Positions 31,866 through 42,138 of a stretch of 64,000 nucleotides of DNA are shown in pieces. How positions within the stretch are numbered: position 1 is the stretch's first letter; the number at the start of each line of letters is the position of its first letter. The notes beneath the pieces were generated by a model, which saw nothing but the letters and a program-made list of their open reading frames with translations, was not told the origin of the DNA and made no database searches. Made by a program: the position numbers and the translations under genes. The DNA is from Zoogloeaceae bacterium (lineage in GTDB: Bacteria; Pseudomonadota; Gammaproteobacteria; Burkholderiales; Rhodocyclaceae): NCBI GenBank assembly GCA_024235655.1, contig JACKLY010000003.1, positions 62,001-126,000 of the forward strand, given 5' to 3'.

Positions 31866-32261
31866 TCAGTTCAGATCAATGGCATGTGCCTTGAGCACAT
31901 CCAGCGCCACGATATTGAGCGTGGCCTCATTGGTTGCATTCAGTACAACCTGCGGCGCTGCACCGGCTTGCCATGCTTCACGCCAGCGGGCGGCACAGAG
32001 ACACCAGCGATCCCCGGGCTTGAGTCCGGGAAAGTCGAACTCTGGGCGAGGCGTGGACAAATCGTTGCCGCGCGCCCGGGAGAAATCCAGAAACTCGGCC
32101 GTCAGCACCACGCAAACGGTATGCAGACCCAAATCCTCGTCCGAGGTGTTGCAGCAACCGTCACGAAAAAAACCGGTCACCGGCCGCTCGCTACAGACGC
32201 CGAGCGGACCGCCCAGGACATTGCGCTGGACACCACCGCCGTTGAACTCGTCGGGGATCAC
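31866..32261 (-). CDS. DUF2237 family protein
   Basis: A 131-residue protein with the family signature NVLGGPLGVCSERPVTGFFR, followed by DGCCNTSDEDLGLHTVC, FSRARGNDLSTPRPEFDFPG and GDRWCLCAARWREA. The several conserved Cys residues hint at a metal or redox role, but no function is established for DUF2237. Its ATG overlaps the iscX stop codon (ATGA), so it is the last, translationally coupled gene of the isc operon here. Confidence 0.88.
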   Translation of the reverse strand: MIPDEFNGGGVQRNVLGGPLGVCSERPVTGFFRDGCCNTSDEDLGLHTVCVVLTAEFLDFSRARGNDLSTPRPEFDFPGLKPGDRWCLCAARWREAWQAGAAPQVVLNATNEATLNIVALDVLKAHAIDLN

Positions 32262-32452
32262 TCGACTTCGTCGATCCAGGCCTGCTGGATCGCCTCCAGG
32301 ATCTTTTCACCGCAATGCTTGGGATCATCGTCAAACCCCGGCAGGGCAAGCACCCAGGTCATCAGGTCAACAAAATTGAGCCGGGTCGGATCAACCTCGG
32401 GGTGAGCATCAGAAAGCTCGATCGCCAGGTCGTTGATATCGGTCCATTTCAT
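32258..32452 (-). CDS. iscX: Fe-S cluster assembly protein IscX
   Basis: A 64-residue acidic protein, MKWTDINDLAIELSDAHPEV, VDPTRLNFVDLMTWVLALPG, FDDDPKHCGEKILEAIQQAW, matching IscX (YfhJ). IscX binds IscS and iron and tunes the rate of cluster assembly together with frataxin. It lies after fdx, its usual place, with a 76-base gap. Confidence 0.95.
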   Translation of the reverse strand: MKWTDINDLAIELSDAHPEVDPTRLNFVDLMTWVLALPGFDDDPKHCGEKILEAIQQAWIDEVE

Positions 32453-32528
32453 CTGCAGCCCTCCTTGCCTTCCGTGTCAGTTTGCCCGTTCGCAGCACCC
32501 GCATGCAGTGCCATTGAAACTACGGCGA

Positions 32529-32870
32529 TTAATGCTTGCCTTCGCGCGCCATATTGATGCTGTAGCGCGGAATCTCGATCACCAGCGGCGTCTCGGCGAC
32601 TTCCACCTGACACGACAGTCGCGAATTCGGCTCCAGCCCCCAGGCCTTGTCCAGCATGTCCTCTTCCAACTCCTCGGCGTCCACCAGCGAATCAAAGCCT
32701 TCCCGTACAACAACGTGGCAGGTCGTGCAGGCACAGGACATTTCGCAGGCATGCTCGATGGCGATGCCATGCTCAAGCAAGGTCTGGCAGATCGTTTTTC
32801 CCGGTTCAGCCTCGATCACCTGTCCATCCGGACACAATTCAACATGCGGCAGCACGATCAACTGGGTCAT
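32529..32870 (-). CDS. fdx: ISC-type [2Fe-2S] ferredoxin
   Basis: A 113-residue adrenodoxin-type ferredoxin. The cluster ligands sit in [15 protein letters not shown] (three Cys of the CX5CX2C pattern) with the fourth in RLSCQVEV. It supplies electrons for cluster assembly on IscU. Its start overlaps the hscA stop (ATGA), the usual isc order. Confidence 0.96.
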   Translation of the reverse strand: MTQLIVLPHVELCPDGQVIEAEPGKTICQTLLEHGIAIEHACEMSCACTTCHVVVREGFDSLVDAEELEEDMLDKAWGLEPNSRLSCQVEVAETPLVIEIPRYSINMAREGKH

Positions 32871-34762
32871 GCCCGTTCTCCCTTCGCTTCCAGACCATTG
32901 CCAAGCTCATCGACACGCCGTCCGGCCAGCGCTTTCTTGATCGATTTATCCATACGACGCGCTGCGAATTCCTTGGTTTCTGCTTCCAGATCATCCATCG
33001 CCAGCGTCAGGTGGCGACGGTTGTCACCGGCAACAGCAGCCTGCAGCTTGGTAATGGCACGCTCAACCCGGCCACGCTCATCATCAGACAACAGTTCCCC
33101 ATCCTGGCTCATGGCCGCCTGTACGGCTTCAATCAGTCGCTCGGCCTCGACCTGTGTTTCCCGCAATGCCCGCATGAATGCGTCATCCTTGGCGTGCGCC
33201 ATGGAATCCTTGAGCATGCTGGCAATCTCGTCATCCGACAGGCCATAGGAAGGCTTGACCGTCACCGAAGCCTCGACCCCGGAGGTCATTTCACGGGCAG
33301 AAACTGCAAGCAGGCCATCGGCATCGACCTGAAAGGTCACACGAATTCGGGCAGCCCCCGCCACCATGGGCGGAATGCCGCGAAGTTCAAAGCGTGCCAG
33401 GGAACGGCAGTCACTGACCAGTTCCCGCTCACCCTGCACGACATGAATCGCCATCGCCGTCTGGCCGTCCTTGAAGGTGGTGAATTCCTGCGCCCGGGCC
33501 GACGGAATCGTCGAGTTGCGCGGAATCACCTTCTCGACAATGCCGCCCATGGTTTCGAGACCCAGCGACAGCGGGATCACGTCAAGCAGCAGCCAGTCAT
33601 CCCCGGCCGCCCGGTTGCCGGCCAGCAGATTGGCCTGCGTGGCGGCACCGATTGCCACCACCTTGTCCGGGTCAAGATTGTTGAGCGGCTCGCGGCGGAA
33701 ATACTCGCCGACGGCACGCTGGATCTGCGGCATGCGTGTGGCGCCACCGACCATCACAACACCCTTGATGTCGCTGGCCGAAAGCCCTGCATCACGCAGC
33801 GCCTTCTTTACGGGCTGGATGGTCTTCATCACCAGCGTCTGCGTGATTTCGTTGAAGATTTCAGTTGTCAGGGTGAGATCAACCAGCTCCCCTGTGGACA
33901 GGCGGGCGGTAATCGGTGCCTCGGCATGGTAGGTGAGGTATTCCTTGGCCTCGCGTGCGCGCGTCAGCAGCAAGCGGGAATCACCGGAGGACAAGGGGCT
34001 GACCTTGGCTTCTTCGAGTATCCAGCAGAAGATGCGGTGGTCGAAATCATCTCCACCCAGCGCAGAGTCGCCACCTGCCGCGAGGACTTCAAACACGCCC
34101 TTGGATAAGAGCAGGATCGAAATATCGAAGGTGCCGCCACCCAGGTCATAAACGGCATACACACCTTCGGCGGCATTATCCAGACCGTAGGCAATGGCGG
34201 CCGCCGTCGGCTCGTTGAGCAGGCGCAACACATTGATGCCGGCCAGCTTGGCTGCATCCTTGGTCGCTTGCCGCTGGGCATCATCAAAATAGGCGGGCAC
34301 CGTGATCACTGCCCCAACCAGTTCACCAGCCAGTGCTGCTTCGGCGCGAACCCGCAGTGCTTTCAGGATTTCGGCCGAAACCTCGATCGGGCTTTTGACA
34401 CCGGCCACCGTGCGCAGCTTGACCATGCCCGGTGCATCGACAAAGTCATAGGGAATCGATTCGAGGTGGGCAATATCATGGCGACCACGCCCCATGAAGC
34501 GCTTCACAGAAGCAATGGTATTTTTTGGGTCCTGTGCCTGACGTTTCTGTGGCTCGAAACCAACCTGCACACTGCCGTCTGCGTCATAACGCACCACCGA
34601 AGGCAGGAGCGAACGCCCGAGCTCGTCATTGAGCACCACGGCAAGGCCACTGCGCACTGTCGCCACCAGTGAGTTGGTCGTACCGAGGTCGATACCAACG
34701 GCCAGCTTGTGTTCGTGCGGGGCAGCCGATTGGCCCGGTTCTGCTATCTGGAGGAGTGCCAT
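32867..34762 (-). CDS. hscA: Fe-S assembly chaperone HscA (Hsp70 family)
   Basis: A 631-residue specialised Hsp70. ATPase domain with [15 protein letters not shown] at about 23-37, [20 protein letters not shown], and [13 protein letters not shown]; the substrate-binding beta-sandwich starts near residue 390 ([13 protein letters not shown]). It acts with HscB on the LPPVK motif of IscU, which is present in the IscU encoded here, to drive cluster transfer. It overlaps fdx by four bases and follows hscB by 21 bases. Confidence 0.97.
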   Translation of the reverse strand: MALLQIAEPGQSAAPHEHKLAVGIDLGTTNSLVATVRSGLAVVLNDELGRSLLPSVVRYDADGSVQVGFEPQKRQAQDPKNTIASVKRFMGRGRHDIAHLESIPYDFVDAPGMVKLRTVAGVKSPIEVSAEILKALRVRAEAALAGELVGAVITVPAYFDDAQRQATKDAAKLAGINVLRLLNEPTAAAIAYGLDNAAEGVYAVYDLGGGTFDISILLLSKGVFEVLAAGGDSALGGDDFDHRIFCWILEEAKVSPLSSGDSRLLLTRAREAKEYLTYHAEAPITARLSTGELVDLTLTTEIFNEITQTLVMKTIQPVKKALRDAGLSASDIKGVVMVGGATRMPQIQRAVGEYFRREPLNNLDPDKVVAIGAATQANLLAGNRAAGDDWLLLDVIPLSLGLETMGGIVEKVIPRNSTIPSARAQEFTTFKDGQTAMAIHVVQGERELVSDCRSLARFELRGIPPMVAGAARIRVTFQVDADGLLAVSAREMTSGVEASVTVKPSYGLSDDEIASMLKDSMAHAKDDAFMRALRETQVEAERLIEAVQAAMSQDGELLSDDERGRVERAITKLQAAVAGDNRRHLTLAMDDLEAETKEFAARRMDKSIKKALAGRRVDELGNGLEAKGERA

Positions 34763-34783
34763 CTATTTTTTCTAGGAATCGTT

Positions 34784-35314
34784 TTATTGCTCTTCAAGCG
34801 CAACGATTGCATCGTCAATCTCGAACAGCAGTTTTTCAAGGAACATCAGGCGGCGAACACGATCACTGGCCACAGCGAAATCCGTCGAGTCATCGAGCAG
34901 GATTGCCAGTTCATCGTACGATGCACGCATCTGCTCGCCGAGGCGGTGATGCAGATGCTCCAGTTCATGATGATCGCCGGCAGCACGTGCTTCAGCCACC
35001 CCTTCACGCCACTCCATCTGTTCCATCAGGAACTCGACCGGCATTGCCGTATTGTTCTCGGCACCCACATCATGGCCGGCCAGATGCAGCAGGTACTTGG
35101 CGCGTTCCAGCGGTTTTTTCAGTGCCTGATAGGCCTCGTTGGCCTTGGTTGCCCACTGCATCGAGCGTCGCCGCTCGGCATCACTGGCCTGAGCAAAACG
35201 ATCCGGATGTACCGTTGCCTGCAGTTCCCGATAGCGCACATCCAGCGTATTCGCATCGATGCGGAATGCACGGGGCAGACCAAAGAGCGTGAAGTGATCA
35301 GCGTTGAAGTCCAT
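34784..35314 (-). CDS. hscB: Fe-S assembly co-chaperone HscB
   Basis: A 176-residue J-protein. The J-domain (about 5-75) keeps the HPD motif in LQATVHPDRFAQASDAERRR, which stimulates the HscA ATPase; the C-terminal three-helix domain (about 85-170) binds IscU. It lies between iscA and hscA, with a 128-base gap to iscA that shows no clear promoter or terminator. Confidence 0.96.
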   Translation of the reverse strand: MDFNADHFTLFGLPRAFRIDANTLDVRYRELQATVHPDRFAQASDAERRRSMQWATKANEAYQALKKPLERAKYLLHLAGHDVGAENNTAMPVEFLMEQMEWREGVAEARAAGDHHELEHLHHRLGEQMRASYDELAILLDDSTDFAVASDRVRRLMFLEKLLFEIDDAIVALEEQ

Positions 35315-35442
35315 GGGGCGCCATTTTATCAGGCACCAGCCTTCAAGTACCCGCCTGCATCAAGGTAATGGCCGGGCGAGGCGCACAGAGCAAAGGCCGT
35401 GCTGTTACACGGCGAGCGCGAGCAACGACGCCCGGACGAGCA

Positions 35443-35766
35443 TCAGACATTAAATGATTCACCGCAGCCGCAGGCATCCTTGACGTTCGGGTTATTGAAC
35501 TTGAAGCCTTCGTTCAAGCCCTCGCGCGCGTAATCCAGTTCCGTACCTTCAAGATACGGCAGGCTCTTCGGATCCACCAGCACAGTCACACCATGCGACT
35601 GGAAGGTGATGTCGTCCGGTGAAAGTTCATCGGCGAACTCCAGCTTGTAGGCCATGCCCGAGCATCCACTGGTTCGCACGCCGAGGCGCAGGCCAACGCC
35701 CTTGCCCCGCTTGGCAATGTAATTGGCCACGTGCTTTGCTGCCTTTTCTGTCAGGGTGATGGTCAT
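35443..35766 (-). CDS. iscA: A-type Fe-S carrier IscA
   Basis: A 107-residue A-type carrier: start [20 protein letters not shown], the first conserved Cys in [15 protein letters not shown] and the C-terminal CGCGES pair. These three cysteines bind iron or a cluster for delivery to apoproteins. The start at 35766 has GGAGTGCAG upstream on the minus strand; an upstream in-frame ATG would overlap iscU and add an Arg-rich segment unlike the family. Confidence 0.96.
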   Translation of the reverse strand: MTITLTEKAAKHVANYIAKRGKGVGLRLGVRTSGCSGMAYKLEFADELSPDDITFQSHGVTVLVDPKSLPYLEGTELDYAREGLNEGFKFNNPNVKDACGCGESFNV

Positions 35767-35779
35767 CTGCACTCCTTGA

Positions 35780-36163
35780 TTACTCGCTGTGCTTTTTCTT
35801 GTAGTCGGCAACAGCCGCCTTGATCGCGTCCTCGGCAAGGATCGAGCAGTGGATCTTCACCGGCGGCAGCGCCAGTTCTTCGGCAATCTGCGTGTTCTTG
35901 ATATCCAGCGCCTGATCAACCGTCTTGCCCTTGACCCATTCGGTCACCAGCGAACTCGAAGCGATGGCCGAACCACAGCCGTAGGTCTTGAACTTGGCAT
36001 CTTCAATCACGCCTTCCTTGCTGACCTTGATCTGCAGTTTCATCACATCGCCACAGGCCGGCGCACCGACCATGCCGGTACCAACGCCGTCATCTTCCTT
36101 GGCGAATGAGCCAACGTTACGGGGATTCTCGTAGTGATCCAGAACTTTTACGCTATAGGCCAT
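35780..36163 (-). CDS. iscU: Fe-S cluster scaffold IscU
   Basis: A 127-residue scaffold. The three cluster-binding cysteines are in [23 protein letters not shown] and [12 protein letters not shown], and the HscA recognition motif LPPVK lies just before the last. Sulfur comes from IscS, encoded 18 bases upstream. Length and start [18 protein letters not shown] are standard. Confidence 0.98.
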   Translation of the reverse strand: MAYSVKVLDHYENPRNVGSFAKEDDGVGTGMVGAPACGDVMKLQIKVSKEGVIEDAKFKTYGCGSAIASSSLVTEWVKGKTVDQALDIKNTQIAEELALPPVKIHCSILAEDAIKAAVADYKKKHSE

Positions 36164-36181
36164 GATGTTTCTCCTTCAATT

Positions 36182-37393
36182 TCAGTGGGCGGCCCACTGG
36201 ACCGTATTCAGATCGACGCCTTCCTGCACCATCTCCCAGAGCGGGGAAAGCTCGCGCAGCTTGCCGATTTTCTGGTGCAGCAACTTGACGGCGTAGTCGA
36301 TTTCCTCTTCCGTGGTGAAACGCCCGATGGTGAAGCGAATCGAGCTGTGCGCCAGCTCGTCGTTGCGCCCCAGCGCACGCAACACATACGACGGCTCCAG
36401 TGAAGCCGAGGTACATGCCGAACCGGACGATACCGCCAGATCGGTAATCGCCATGATCATCGACTCGCCTTCGACATAGGCAAAGCTCATGTTCAGGTTG
36501 TGCGGTACGCGATGTTCCATGTCGCCGTTAACGTAGACAGCTTCGATGTCGGAAAGTCCATTGAATAATTTGTCGCGCAGCTTGCCGATGCGCTTGTTCT
36601 CTTCAGCCATTTCCTCACGGGCAATGCGGAAAGCCTCGCCCATGCCGACGATCTGGTGCGTTGCCAACGTGCCGGAGCGGAAACCACGCTCGTGGCCACC
36701 ACCATGCATCTGCGCCTCAAGGCGGATGCGTGGCTTGCGGCGGACATAGAGCGCCCCGATACCCTTCGGCCCGTAGGTTTTGTGGGCAGAGAAGCTCATC
36801 AGGTCAACTTTCAGCGTCGCCAGATCAATCTCCACCTTGCCGGTAGCCTGCGCGGCATCAACGTGGAAAATAATTCCCTTGCTGCGACAGATTTCACCGA
36901 TTTCGGCAATCGGCTGAATCACGCCGATTTCGTTGTTAACAAACATCACCGAAACCAGAATGGTGTCAGGACGCAGGGCGGACTTGAATGCCTCAAGGTC
37001 GATCAGGCCGTTATCCTGCACGTCGAGATAGGTCACTTCAAAGCCCTGGCGCTCGAGTTCGCGGCAGGGATCGAGCACTGCCTTGTGCTCTGTCTTGACG
37101 GTGATTACATGCTTGCCCTTGCCACCGTAGAAGTTTGCTGCTCCCTTGACCGCCAGGTTGTTCGATTCGGTGGCCCCGGAGGTCCACACGATTTCCTTGG
37201 CATCGGCATTGACCAGCCGGGCCACTTCCTCGCGCGCAGCCTCGACAGCTTCATCGGCTTCCCAGCCAAAGCTGTGTGAACGCGAAGCGGGATTGCCGAA
37301 TTTCTCGACAAGATAGGGAATCATCTTTTCCGCAACCCGTGGATCAACCGGCGTGGTGGCCGAATAATCAAGGTAGATAGGCAGTTTCAGCAT
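36182..37393 (-). CDS. iscS: Cysteine desulfurase IscS
   Basis: A 403-residue PLP enzyme that takes sulfur from L-cysteine for Fe-S clusters, thiolated tRNA and other uses. PLP-binding Lys in [15 protein letters not shown]; the sulfur-accepting Cys in [20 protein letters not shown]; the C-terminal tail [17 protein letters not shown] is the IscU-binding type. I chose [15 protein letters not shown] at 37393, seven bases after GGAG; ATGs at 37396 and 37411 are in frame. It is preceded by a second, different desulfurase gene. Confidence 0.96.
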   Translation of the reverse strand: MLKLPIYLDYSATTPVDPRVAEKMIPYLVEKFGNPASRSHSFGWEADEAVEAAREEVARLVNADAKEIVWTSGATESNNLAVKGAANFYGGKGKHVITVKTEHKAVLDPCRELERQGFEVTYLDVQDNGLIDLEAFKSALRPDTILVSVMFVNNEIGVIQPIAEIGEICRSKGIIFHVDAAQATGKVEIDLATLKVDLMSFSAHKTYGPKGIGALYVRRKPRIRLEAQMHGGGHERGFRSGTLATHQIVGMGEAFRIAREEMAEENKRIGKLRDKLFNGLSDIEAVYVNGDMEHRVPHNLNMSFAYVEGESMIMAITDLAVSSGSACTSASLEPSYVLRALGRNDELAHSSIRFTIGRFTTEEEIDYAVKLLHQKIGKLRELSPLWEMVQEGVDLNTVQWAAH

Positions 37394-37425
37394 CATTTCG
37401 CTCCGCTTCATTTCTCTGTTGTTGT

Positions 37426-38601
37426 TCAGGCTGCGGTTACCGCACGGGCAGCAACCGACGTCATGTGCTGCAATCCGACCACAGTGGACTGCAAAGTGTT
37501 CAAAAAATCTTCAATCTGTTGTGCGCTCGTGTCACGCCCAAGGCTGACACGAACCGCAGCGCGCGACAGTTCCGGTGCCACTCCCATCGCCGAAAGCACG
37601 TGCGAAGGTTCCGGATTCGCACTCGAACAGGCTGCCCCGCTGGCGACGGCAAAGCCAGCCCGGTCAAGCTTGCCGACCAGTGTTTCGCCATCAATATCCG
37701 GCAAGGCAAAGTAGCAGGTGTTCGGCAAACGGTCGGCCGCAGCACCAAACAATTGCGCTCCCAAAGCCACCAGCCCGGCTTCAAGCCGCTGCCGCAAACC
37801 CGCCAGACGGGGCGCAGCATCCGCCACCCTCGCAGCCGCCAGTTGCGCGGCAAGCCCGAAACCGACGATGGCAGGCACATTCTCGGTACCGGAACGCAAG
37901 CCCCGCTCATGGCCTCCGCCGGCGATCAGCGGAGTCAGTTCAACGCGTTTGTCCAGTATCAGCGCCGCGGCACCCTTCGGCCCGCCAATCTTGTGTGCGG
38001 AAACCGTCATCGCATGCACGCCGGCACGGTTCAATTCACGGAACGACAAGGGCAACTTGCCGAAAGCCTGTACCGCATCGGTGTGAAACCAGGCCCCTGC
38101 CGGCCTGGCCATCTCCGCCAGAGCACCAACGTCCTGCAGGACGCCCGTCTCATTGTTTGCCCGCATCACCGACAACAGCCGGGGCTTGCCAAGCAAGGCA
38201 TTTTGCCATGCCGACCTGTCCACCCGGCCCTGGCTATCAACGGCCACCTTGACCAGCTGCCAGCCACTGCGCACCAGTTGTTCCGCAGGCTTGATCACGC
38301 AGGGATGCTCGACAGCAGAAACAGCCAGCAAGCCCGGCTTCAAACAGCCGGCAGCCCCTTTGATGAACAGATTGTTCGCTTCGGAGCCCCCGCTGGTAAA
38401 TACCACTTCGGTCGGATGCGCACCCACCGCTTCGGCAAGCTGTTGCCTGGCCTCATCGACTGCACGCCTCGCAGCCCGCCCGTATTCATGACGGCTGGAA
38501 GGATTGCCATGCTGCGACTGCAGCCACGGCAACATCGCCTCCAGCACCGACGGCTCGAGCGGTGTCGTTGCGTTGTGGTCAAGATAGACCGGTGCGAACA
38601 T
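37426..38601 (-). CDS. Second cysteine desulfurase (IscS/NifS-like) in the isc operon
   Basis: A 391-residue class V aminotransferase-fold desulfurase. It has [20 protein letters not shown] at the start, the PLP Lys in [15 protein letters not shown] and an active-site Cys in [20 protein letters not shown], so it should be active. It is about as far from the neighbouring IscS as separate subfamilies are, and lacks the long IscU-docking C-terminus, ending near [18 protein letters not shown]. It lies between iscR and iscS and is presumably under IscR control. The start at 38601 removes a 24-codon extension that overlaps iscR. Confidence 0.92.
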   Translation of the reverse strand: MFAPVYLDHNATTPLEPSVLEAMLPWLQSQHGNPSSRHEYGRAARRAVDEARQQLAEAVGAHPTEVVFTSGGSEANNLFIKGAAGCLKPGLLAVSAVEHPCVIKPAEQLVRSGWQLVKVAVDSQGRVDRSAWQNALLGKPRLLSVMRANNETGVLQDVGALAEMARPAGAWFHTDAVQAFGKLPLSFRELNRAGVHAMTVSAHKIGGPKGAAALILDKRVELTPLIAGGGHERGLRSGTENVPAIVGFGLAAQLAAARVADAAPRLAGLRQRLEAGLVALGAQLFGAAADRLPNTCYFALPDIDGETLVGKLDRAGFAVASGAACSSANPEPSHVLSAMGVAPELSRAAVRVSLGRDTSAQQIEDFLNTLQSTVVGLQHMTSVAARAVTAA

Positions 38602-38609
38602 GGCAATAG

Positions 38610-39110
38610 TCAGGCTGTAACAGCCATCACCTTGATCCGCGGTCGCGGCCTGGGGCCAAGGCGCTGGGCACAATCCTTTTCCATCTCTTCGATGGCCGCG
38701 ATCTTGTGCTGATTCTTGGTGACCAGATCGTGCAGCGAAACCGACGACAGGTAGTCATACATTTTCCGGTTCAGCGTGGCCCACAGATCATGCGTCATGC
38801 AGCGCTGTTCATCGTGGCAATTTTCCTTGCCTCCGCACTGCGTCGCGTCCAGCGGCTCATCAACGGCGCGGATGATATCAGCGACGGAAACCTTGTCCAG
38901 CGGGCGAGCCAGGCAATAACCGCCGCCGGGGCCACGCACGCTATCCACCAGATGATGGCGACGCAATTTGCCGAAAAGCTGTTCAAGATAGGAAAGGGAA
39001 ATCTTCTGGCGTTCGCTGATTCCGGCCAGCGTCACCGGACCATCCTGACCTCGCAGCGCCAGATCGATCATTGCCGTGACGGCGAACCTTCCTTTGGTTG
39101 TAAGTCGCAT
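38610..39110 (-). CDS. iscR: Fe-S cluster-responsive regulator IscR
   Basis: A 166-residue Rrf2-family regulator: winged helix MRLTTKGRFAVTAMIDLALR, YLEQLFGKLRRHHLVDSVRG, PGGGYCLARP, and the [2Fe-2S]-binding cysteines in DATQCGGKENCHDEQRCMTHDLW. Holo-IscR represses the isc operon through type 1 sites; two such sites lie 17-70 bases upstream of the start. The tail RLGPRPRPRIKVMAVTA is Arg/Pro-rich and probably disordered. Confidence 0.97.
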   Translation of the reverse strand: MRLTTKGRFAVTAMIDLALRGQDGPVTLAGISERQKISLSYLEQLFGKLRRHHLVDSVRGPGGGYCLARPLDKVSVADIIRAVDEPLDATQCGGKENCHDEQRCMTHDLWATLNRKMYDYLSSVSLHDLVTKNQHKIAAIEEMEKDCAQRLGPRPRPRIKVMAVTA

Positions 39111-39126
39111 GCTGCCTCCCGCTTTA

Positions 39127-39151
39127 ATACCTGATCGTATTAGTCAACTAT
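39127..39151 (-). promoter_or_regulatory. IscR type 1 binding site, iscR-proximal
   Basis: Read on the minus strand these 25 bases begin ATAGTTGACTAATAC and end TCAGGTAT. They agree with the published type 1 consensus (ATASYYGACTRWWWYAGTCRRSTAT) at all but two central positions. The site lies 17 bases before the iscR start and contains TTGACT, which could double as a -35 box. Confidence 0.75.
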
Positions 39152-39155
39152 AGTA

Positions 39156-39180
39156 GTACCAGACTTAATCAGTCAACTAT
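39156..39180 (-). promoter_or_regulatory. IscR type 1 binding site, distal
   Basis: The minus strand begins ATAGTTGACTGATTAAGTC and continues TGGTAC, matching the type 1 IscR consensus at 22 of 25 positions. It lies four bases from the proximal site and overlaps the last codons of cysE (stop at 39169), so the isc promoter is partly inside the cysE gene. Confidence 0.78.
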
Positions 39181-39921
39181 TTTGCCCAGGTATTTCGGGT
39201 CGAACTTGTCCAGATTGGCCAAATCGCCTTCGATGCAGACGCCAGCCGCTTCCAGTTTTTTCAGCAGCAATTCAAGACGGCGATCAGTATCCTCGGCATG
39301 ATCCAGCAAGCCATGAATGGCCTTGGCCAGCGGGTCATCCACATCCGCCCCCAGCGCATAGGCAGAAAACCCCATCTGCTCGGCCTTTTTCTCGCGCTTC
39401 TGGGCCAGCTCACCATCAATGATGCGCGCCGGGTTGCCAACCGCCGTTGCCCCGGCAGGAACATCCTTGAAAACCACCGCATTCGAGCCCACCTTGGCGT
39501 TGTCGCCAATAGTGATCGGCCCCAGCACCTTGGCGCCCGCGCCGATCACGACACCATTGCCCAGTGTCGGGTGGCGCTTGCCCTTGTTCCAGGTGGTGCC
39601 GCCCAGTGTCACACCATGGTAGAGGGTGACGCCATCCCCAATGACCGCTGTTTCACCAATGACCACCCCCATGCCATGGTCTATGAAGAAGCGACGCCCG
39701 ATCGTGGCCCCCGGATGGATTTCAATACCGGTAAAGAAGCGCATCACATTCGATACAAAGCGTGCCAGCCAGCGCAACCGGCAGGTCCACAACCAGTGCG
39801 CAAAGCGATGCATGATGGCCGCGTGCAAGCCCGGATAGCAGGTCAGCACCTCCCAAGCAGAGCGGGCGGCAGGATCACGATCGAAAACGGACTGGATGTC
39901 TTCACGCAGACGGGAAAGCAT
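39169..39921 (-). CDS. cysE: Serine O-acetyltransferase
   Basis: A 250-residue enzyme making O-acetylserine, the acceptor for sulfide in cysteine synthesis. N-terminal helical SATase domain ([20 protein letters not shown]), then left-handed beta-helix hexapeptide repeats (about 65-170: [38 protein letters not shown]). The C-terminal tail is longer than in E. coli CysE, ending [13 protein letters not shown]. It lies between trmJ and iscR, supplying cysteine to the desulfurases downstream; this adjacency is common in betaproteobacteria. Confidence 0.94.
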   Translation of the reverse strand: MLSRLREDIQSVFDRDPAARSAWEVLTCYPGLHAAIMHRFAHWLWTCRLRWLARFVSNVMRFFTGIEIHPGATIGRRFFIDHGMGVVIGETAVIGDGVTLYHGVTLGGTTWNKGKRHPTLGNGVVIGAGAKVLGPITIGDNAKVGSNAVVFKDVPAGATAVGNPARIIDGELAQKREKKAEQMGFSAYALGADVDDPLAKAIHGLLDHAEDTDRRLELLLKKLEAAGVCIEGDLANLDKFDPKYLGKIVD

Positions 39922-39989
39922 GGATGCTCCTGAAATTACTGCACAGTGTGTATGTTGCGAATTTTAAAATACCCGAGTGTTTTGATCTA

Positions 39990-40805
39990 CTATTCTTTAT
40001 CCGGTTCAATCACTGGCGAAACGCCTTGACGACGCGCACCGGTAGGCCTTTCGATCGAATCCAGGATACCGCGCAGGATGTTGATTTCATCCTTTTCCAG
40101 TGCGGCACGCCCAAACAAGCGTCGCAGCTTGGGCATCAGCCGTCGTGGCCTGGCCGGGTCATGAAAGCCGGTGATCTCCAGAACACGCTCAAGATGCGCA
40201 TGGAAACGCTCGATTTCATCGAGAGCCGCCGGCGGCGAACTGAACGGTGTTGCCTGCGTTTCCGGCGCAGGCGGGGCACCATCGTAGGCCGCCATGCGCA
40301 TTTCGTAGCACATCACCTGCACGGCCGCACCCAGGTTGAGCGAACTGAAGGCCGGGTTGCTGGGGATCGTCACTGCGCGCTGGCATTGCTGCAACTCTTC
40401 ATTGGAGAGGCCGCTGGATTCATTGCCGAAGACCAGCGCGACATCGCCGGCAAGGGCTTCGTTGAGCAGTGGCAGGGCTGCATTTCTGGCATTGACCGCT
40501 GCCGGGCCAAGGTCACGCAGACGCGCCGAGAGCGCAAGCGCATGAACGCAGCCGGTCAAAGCCTCTCCCAGCGAACTGCAATGTACCGCTCCCTGGAGCA
40601 CATCGGTGGCGCCTGCCGCCCTTGCCTCGGCCACTGCATCCACCTCGCACAAGGGCGCAACCAGATACAGGCGACTCAAGCCCATGGTTTTCATGGCCCG
40701 TACCGCTGCCCCGATATTGCCGGGATGACTGGTTCTGCAGAGCACGATACGGACGCGGTCAAGGAGTGTTTGTGGACTTTCTCTGTGCTTAGAGGCCGGG
40801 TTCAT
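39990..40805 (-). CDS. trmJ: tRNA (cytidine/uridine-2'-O-)-methyltransferase TrmJ
   Basis: A 271-residue SPOUT-class methyltransferase that modifies position 32 of tRNAs. The trefoil-knot motifs are [19 protein letters not shown] (about 17-35), [15 protein letters not shown] and [19 protein letters not shown]. It is divergent from suhB and followed by cysE, matching the classic suhB/trmJ-cysE-iscR layout. Confidence 0.93.
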   Translation of the reverse strand: MNPASKHRESPQTLLDRVRIVLCRTSHPGNIGAAVRAMKTMGLSRLYLVAPLCEVDAVAEARAAGATDVLQGAVHCSSLGEALTGCVHALALSARLRDLGPAAVNARNAALPLLNEALAGDVALVFGNESSGLSNEELQQCQRAVTIPSNPAFSSLNLGAAVQVMCYEMRMAAYDGAPPAPETQATPFSSPPAALDEIERFHAHLERVLEITGFHDPARPRRLMPKLRRLFGRAALEKDEINILRGILDSIERPTGARRQGVSPVIEPDKE

Positions 40806-40917
40806 ATTAAAATGCGCGATCCGTCAAATGAATCGGGCGGCCCGATACCGGATTGTGTCTGTAATTCGGCACAACATCCGGCCATCGCCTACCGCCCGAC
40901 AAGTTCTTTACAAAGCC

Positions 40918-41721
40918 ATGCACCCAGCACTCAACATCGCCATCAAGGCGGCGCGTCGCGCCGGCCAAATCATCTCCCGCGCATCCCTCGATGTAGATCG
41001 CCTGACGATCACCGCCAAGCAGCAAAGCGACTACGTCACCGAAGTGGATCGGGCTGCCGAAGCCGCCATTATCGAAGTGTTGCGAGAAACCTATCCGAAC
41101 CACGCAATTCTAGCAGAAGAGACAGGGGCATCCGGCGACGCACAGTCTGAATACCAGTGGATCATCGACCCGCTGGATGGCACCACCAATTTCATTCACG
41201 GATTTCCCCAATACGCAATTTCCATCGCACTGGCACATCACGGCCAGGTGGTTCAGGCCGTCGTCTACGACCCCGAGCGAAACGAACTGTTTACCGCCAG
41301 CAAGGGCCGGGGTGCCTTTCTCAACGATCGCCGGATTCGCGTATCGAAGCGCACCCGCCTGGAAGAATCATTGCTCGGCACCGGTTTCCCGTTCCGCTCG
41401 CTTGAGCATATCGACACCTATGTCGGTATTTTCAAGGAGCTCACCGGCAAGACGGCCGGCATGCGCCGCCCTGGCGCCGCTGCCCTCGACCTCGCCTGGG
41501 TTGCCTGCGGTCGCATGGATGGTTTCTGGGAATTCGGTCTGGCACCGTGGGACATGGCAGCCGGCACCCTGCTCATCACCGAAGCCGGCGGCCTCGTTTC
41601 CGACCTCGCCGGCGAAGCGAACTATCTTGAAACCGGCAACCTCGTTGCCGGCACCCCCAAGGTGTTCTCGCAACTCATGCAAGTCATCGACTCGCACAAG
41701 ACCTCGGCCCTGTCGGCCTGA
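40918..41721 (+). CDS. suhB: Inositol-1-monophosphatase family protein SuhB
   Basis: A 267-residue metal-dependent phosphatase. Metal-binding motifs: Glu in [29 protein letters not shown], and [16 protein letters not shown]. coli SuhB also joins rRNA antitermination complexes. The start at 40918 gives [18 protein letters not shown], the family norm; an in-frame ATG 30 codons upstream reads through the divergent promoter region. Confidence 0.95.
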   Translation: MHPALNIAIKAARRAGQIISRASLDVDRLTITAKQQSDYVTEVDRAAEAAIIEVLRETYPNHAILAEETGASGDAQSEYQWIIDPLDGTTNFIHGFPQYAISIALAHHGQVVQAVVYDPERNELFTASKGRGAFLNDRRIRVSKRTRLEESLLGTGFPFRSLEHIDTYVGIFKELTGKTAGMRRPGAAALDLAWVACGRMDGFWEFGLAPWDMAAGTLLITEAGGLVSDLAGEANYLETGNLVAGTPKVFSQLMQVIDSHKTSALSA

Positions 41722-41731
41722 GGTTTCTTAT

Positions 41732-42004
41732 TCAGGCAGCCGCAACGGCTGCCTGATCCTGCCGCAAAACCGGGCGCAGTACCCAGTGCCACAGCCCGAT
41801 CATGCTGGTTACGCTGAACGCCCCCTGCTGCAAGGTAATCGCCAGATTGCCGGTACCGATGCCGTAAGCGGTCCAGCACAGATTCGACACCAGCCACATC
41901 ACCCACGCCCAGCGTGCATGCCGCGACTTCACCGCTACCAGAACGGCGCCGGTAACACCCAGCGCACACCCCACCCACTCGAAAAGACTCAACCACGTAA
42001 GCAC
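41732..42004 (-). CDS. Small membrane protein with three predicted helices
   Basis: A 90-residue hydrophobic protein: WLSLFEWVGCALGVTGAVLV, WAWVMWLVSNLCWTAYGIG and LQQGAFSVTSMIGLWHWVLR each suit one membrane helix. The pattern of a three-helix unit with W and N/G residues resembles PnuC/SemiSWEET-type half-transporters, which work as dimers. That is a fold-level guess; no substrate can be named. It is convergent with suhB, ten bases away. Confidence 0.65.
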   Translation of the reverse strand: MLTWLSLFEWVGCALGVTGAVLVAVKSRHARWAWVMWLVSNLCWTAYGIGTGNLAITLQQGAFSVTSMIGLWHWVLRPVLRQDQAAVAAA

Positions 42005-42138
42005 GACAGATCACCCGCGACAAGAACTGCGACGGCAGGATAGCCGGACGCGGGGCGCAGGATAGTCTGCAGCGGACGCGCTTTCCTTGATATCGGGCAA
42101 GCCGGCAAAAAACAACCGGGATTCGCTATCATCGGCAC

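Noticed and set aside
37465..38712. Rightward 415-codon frame opposite the second cysteine desulfurase
   Set aside because: Shadow of a conserved PLP enzyme; low-complexity Arg/Gln-rich translation.
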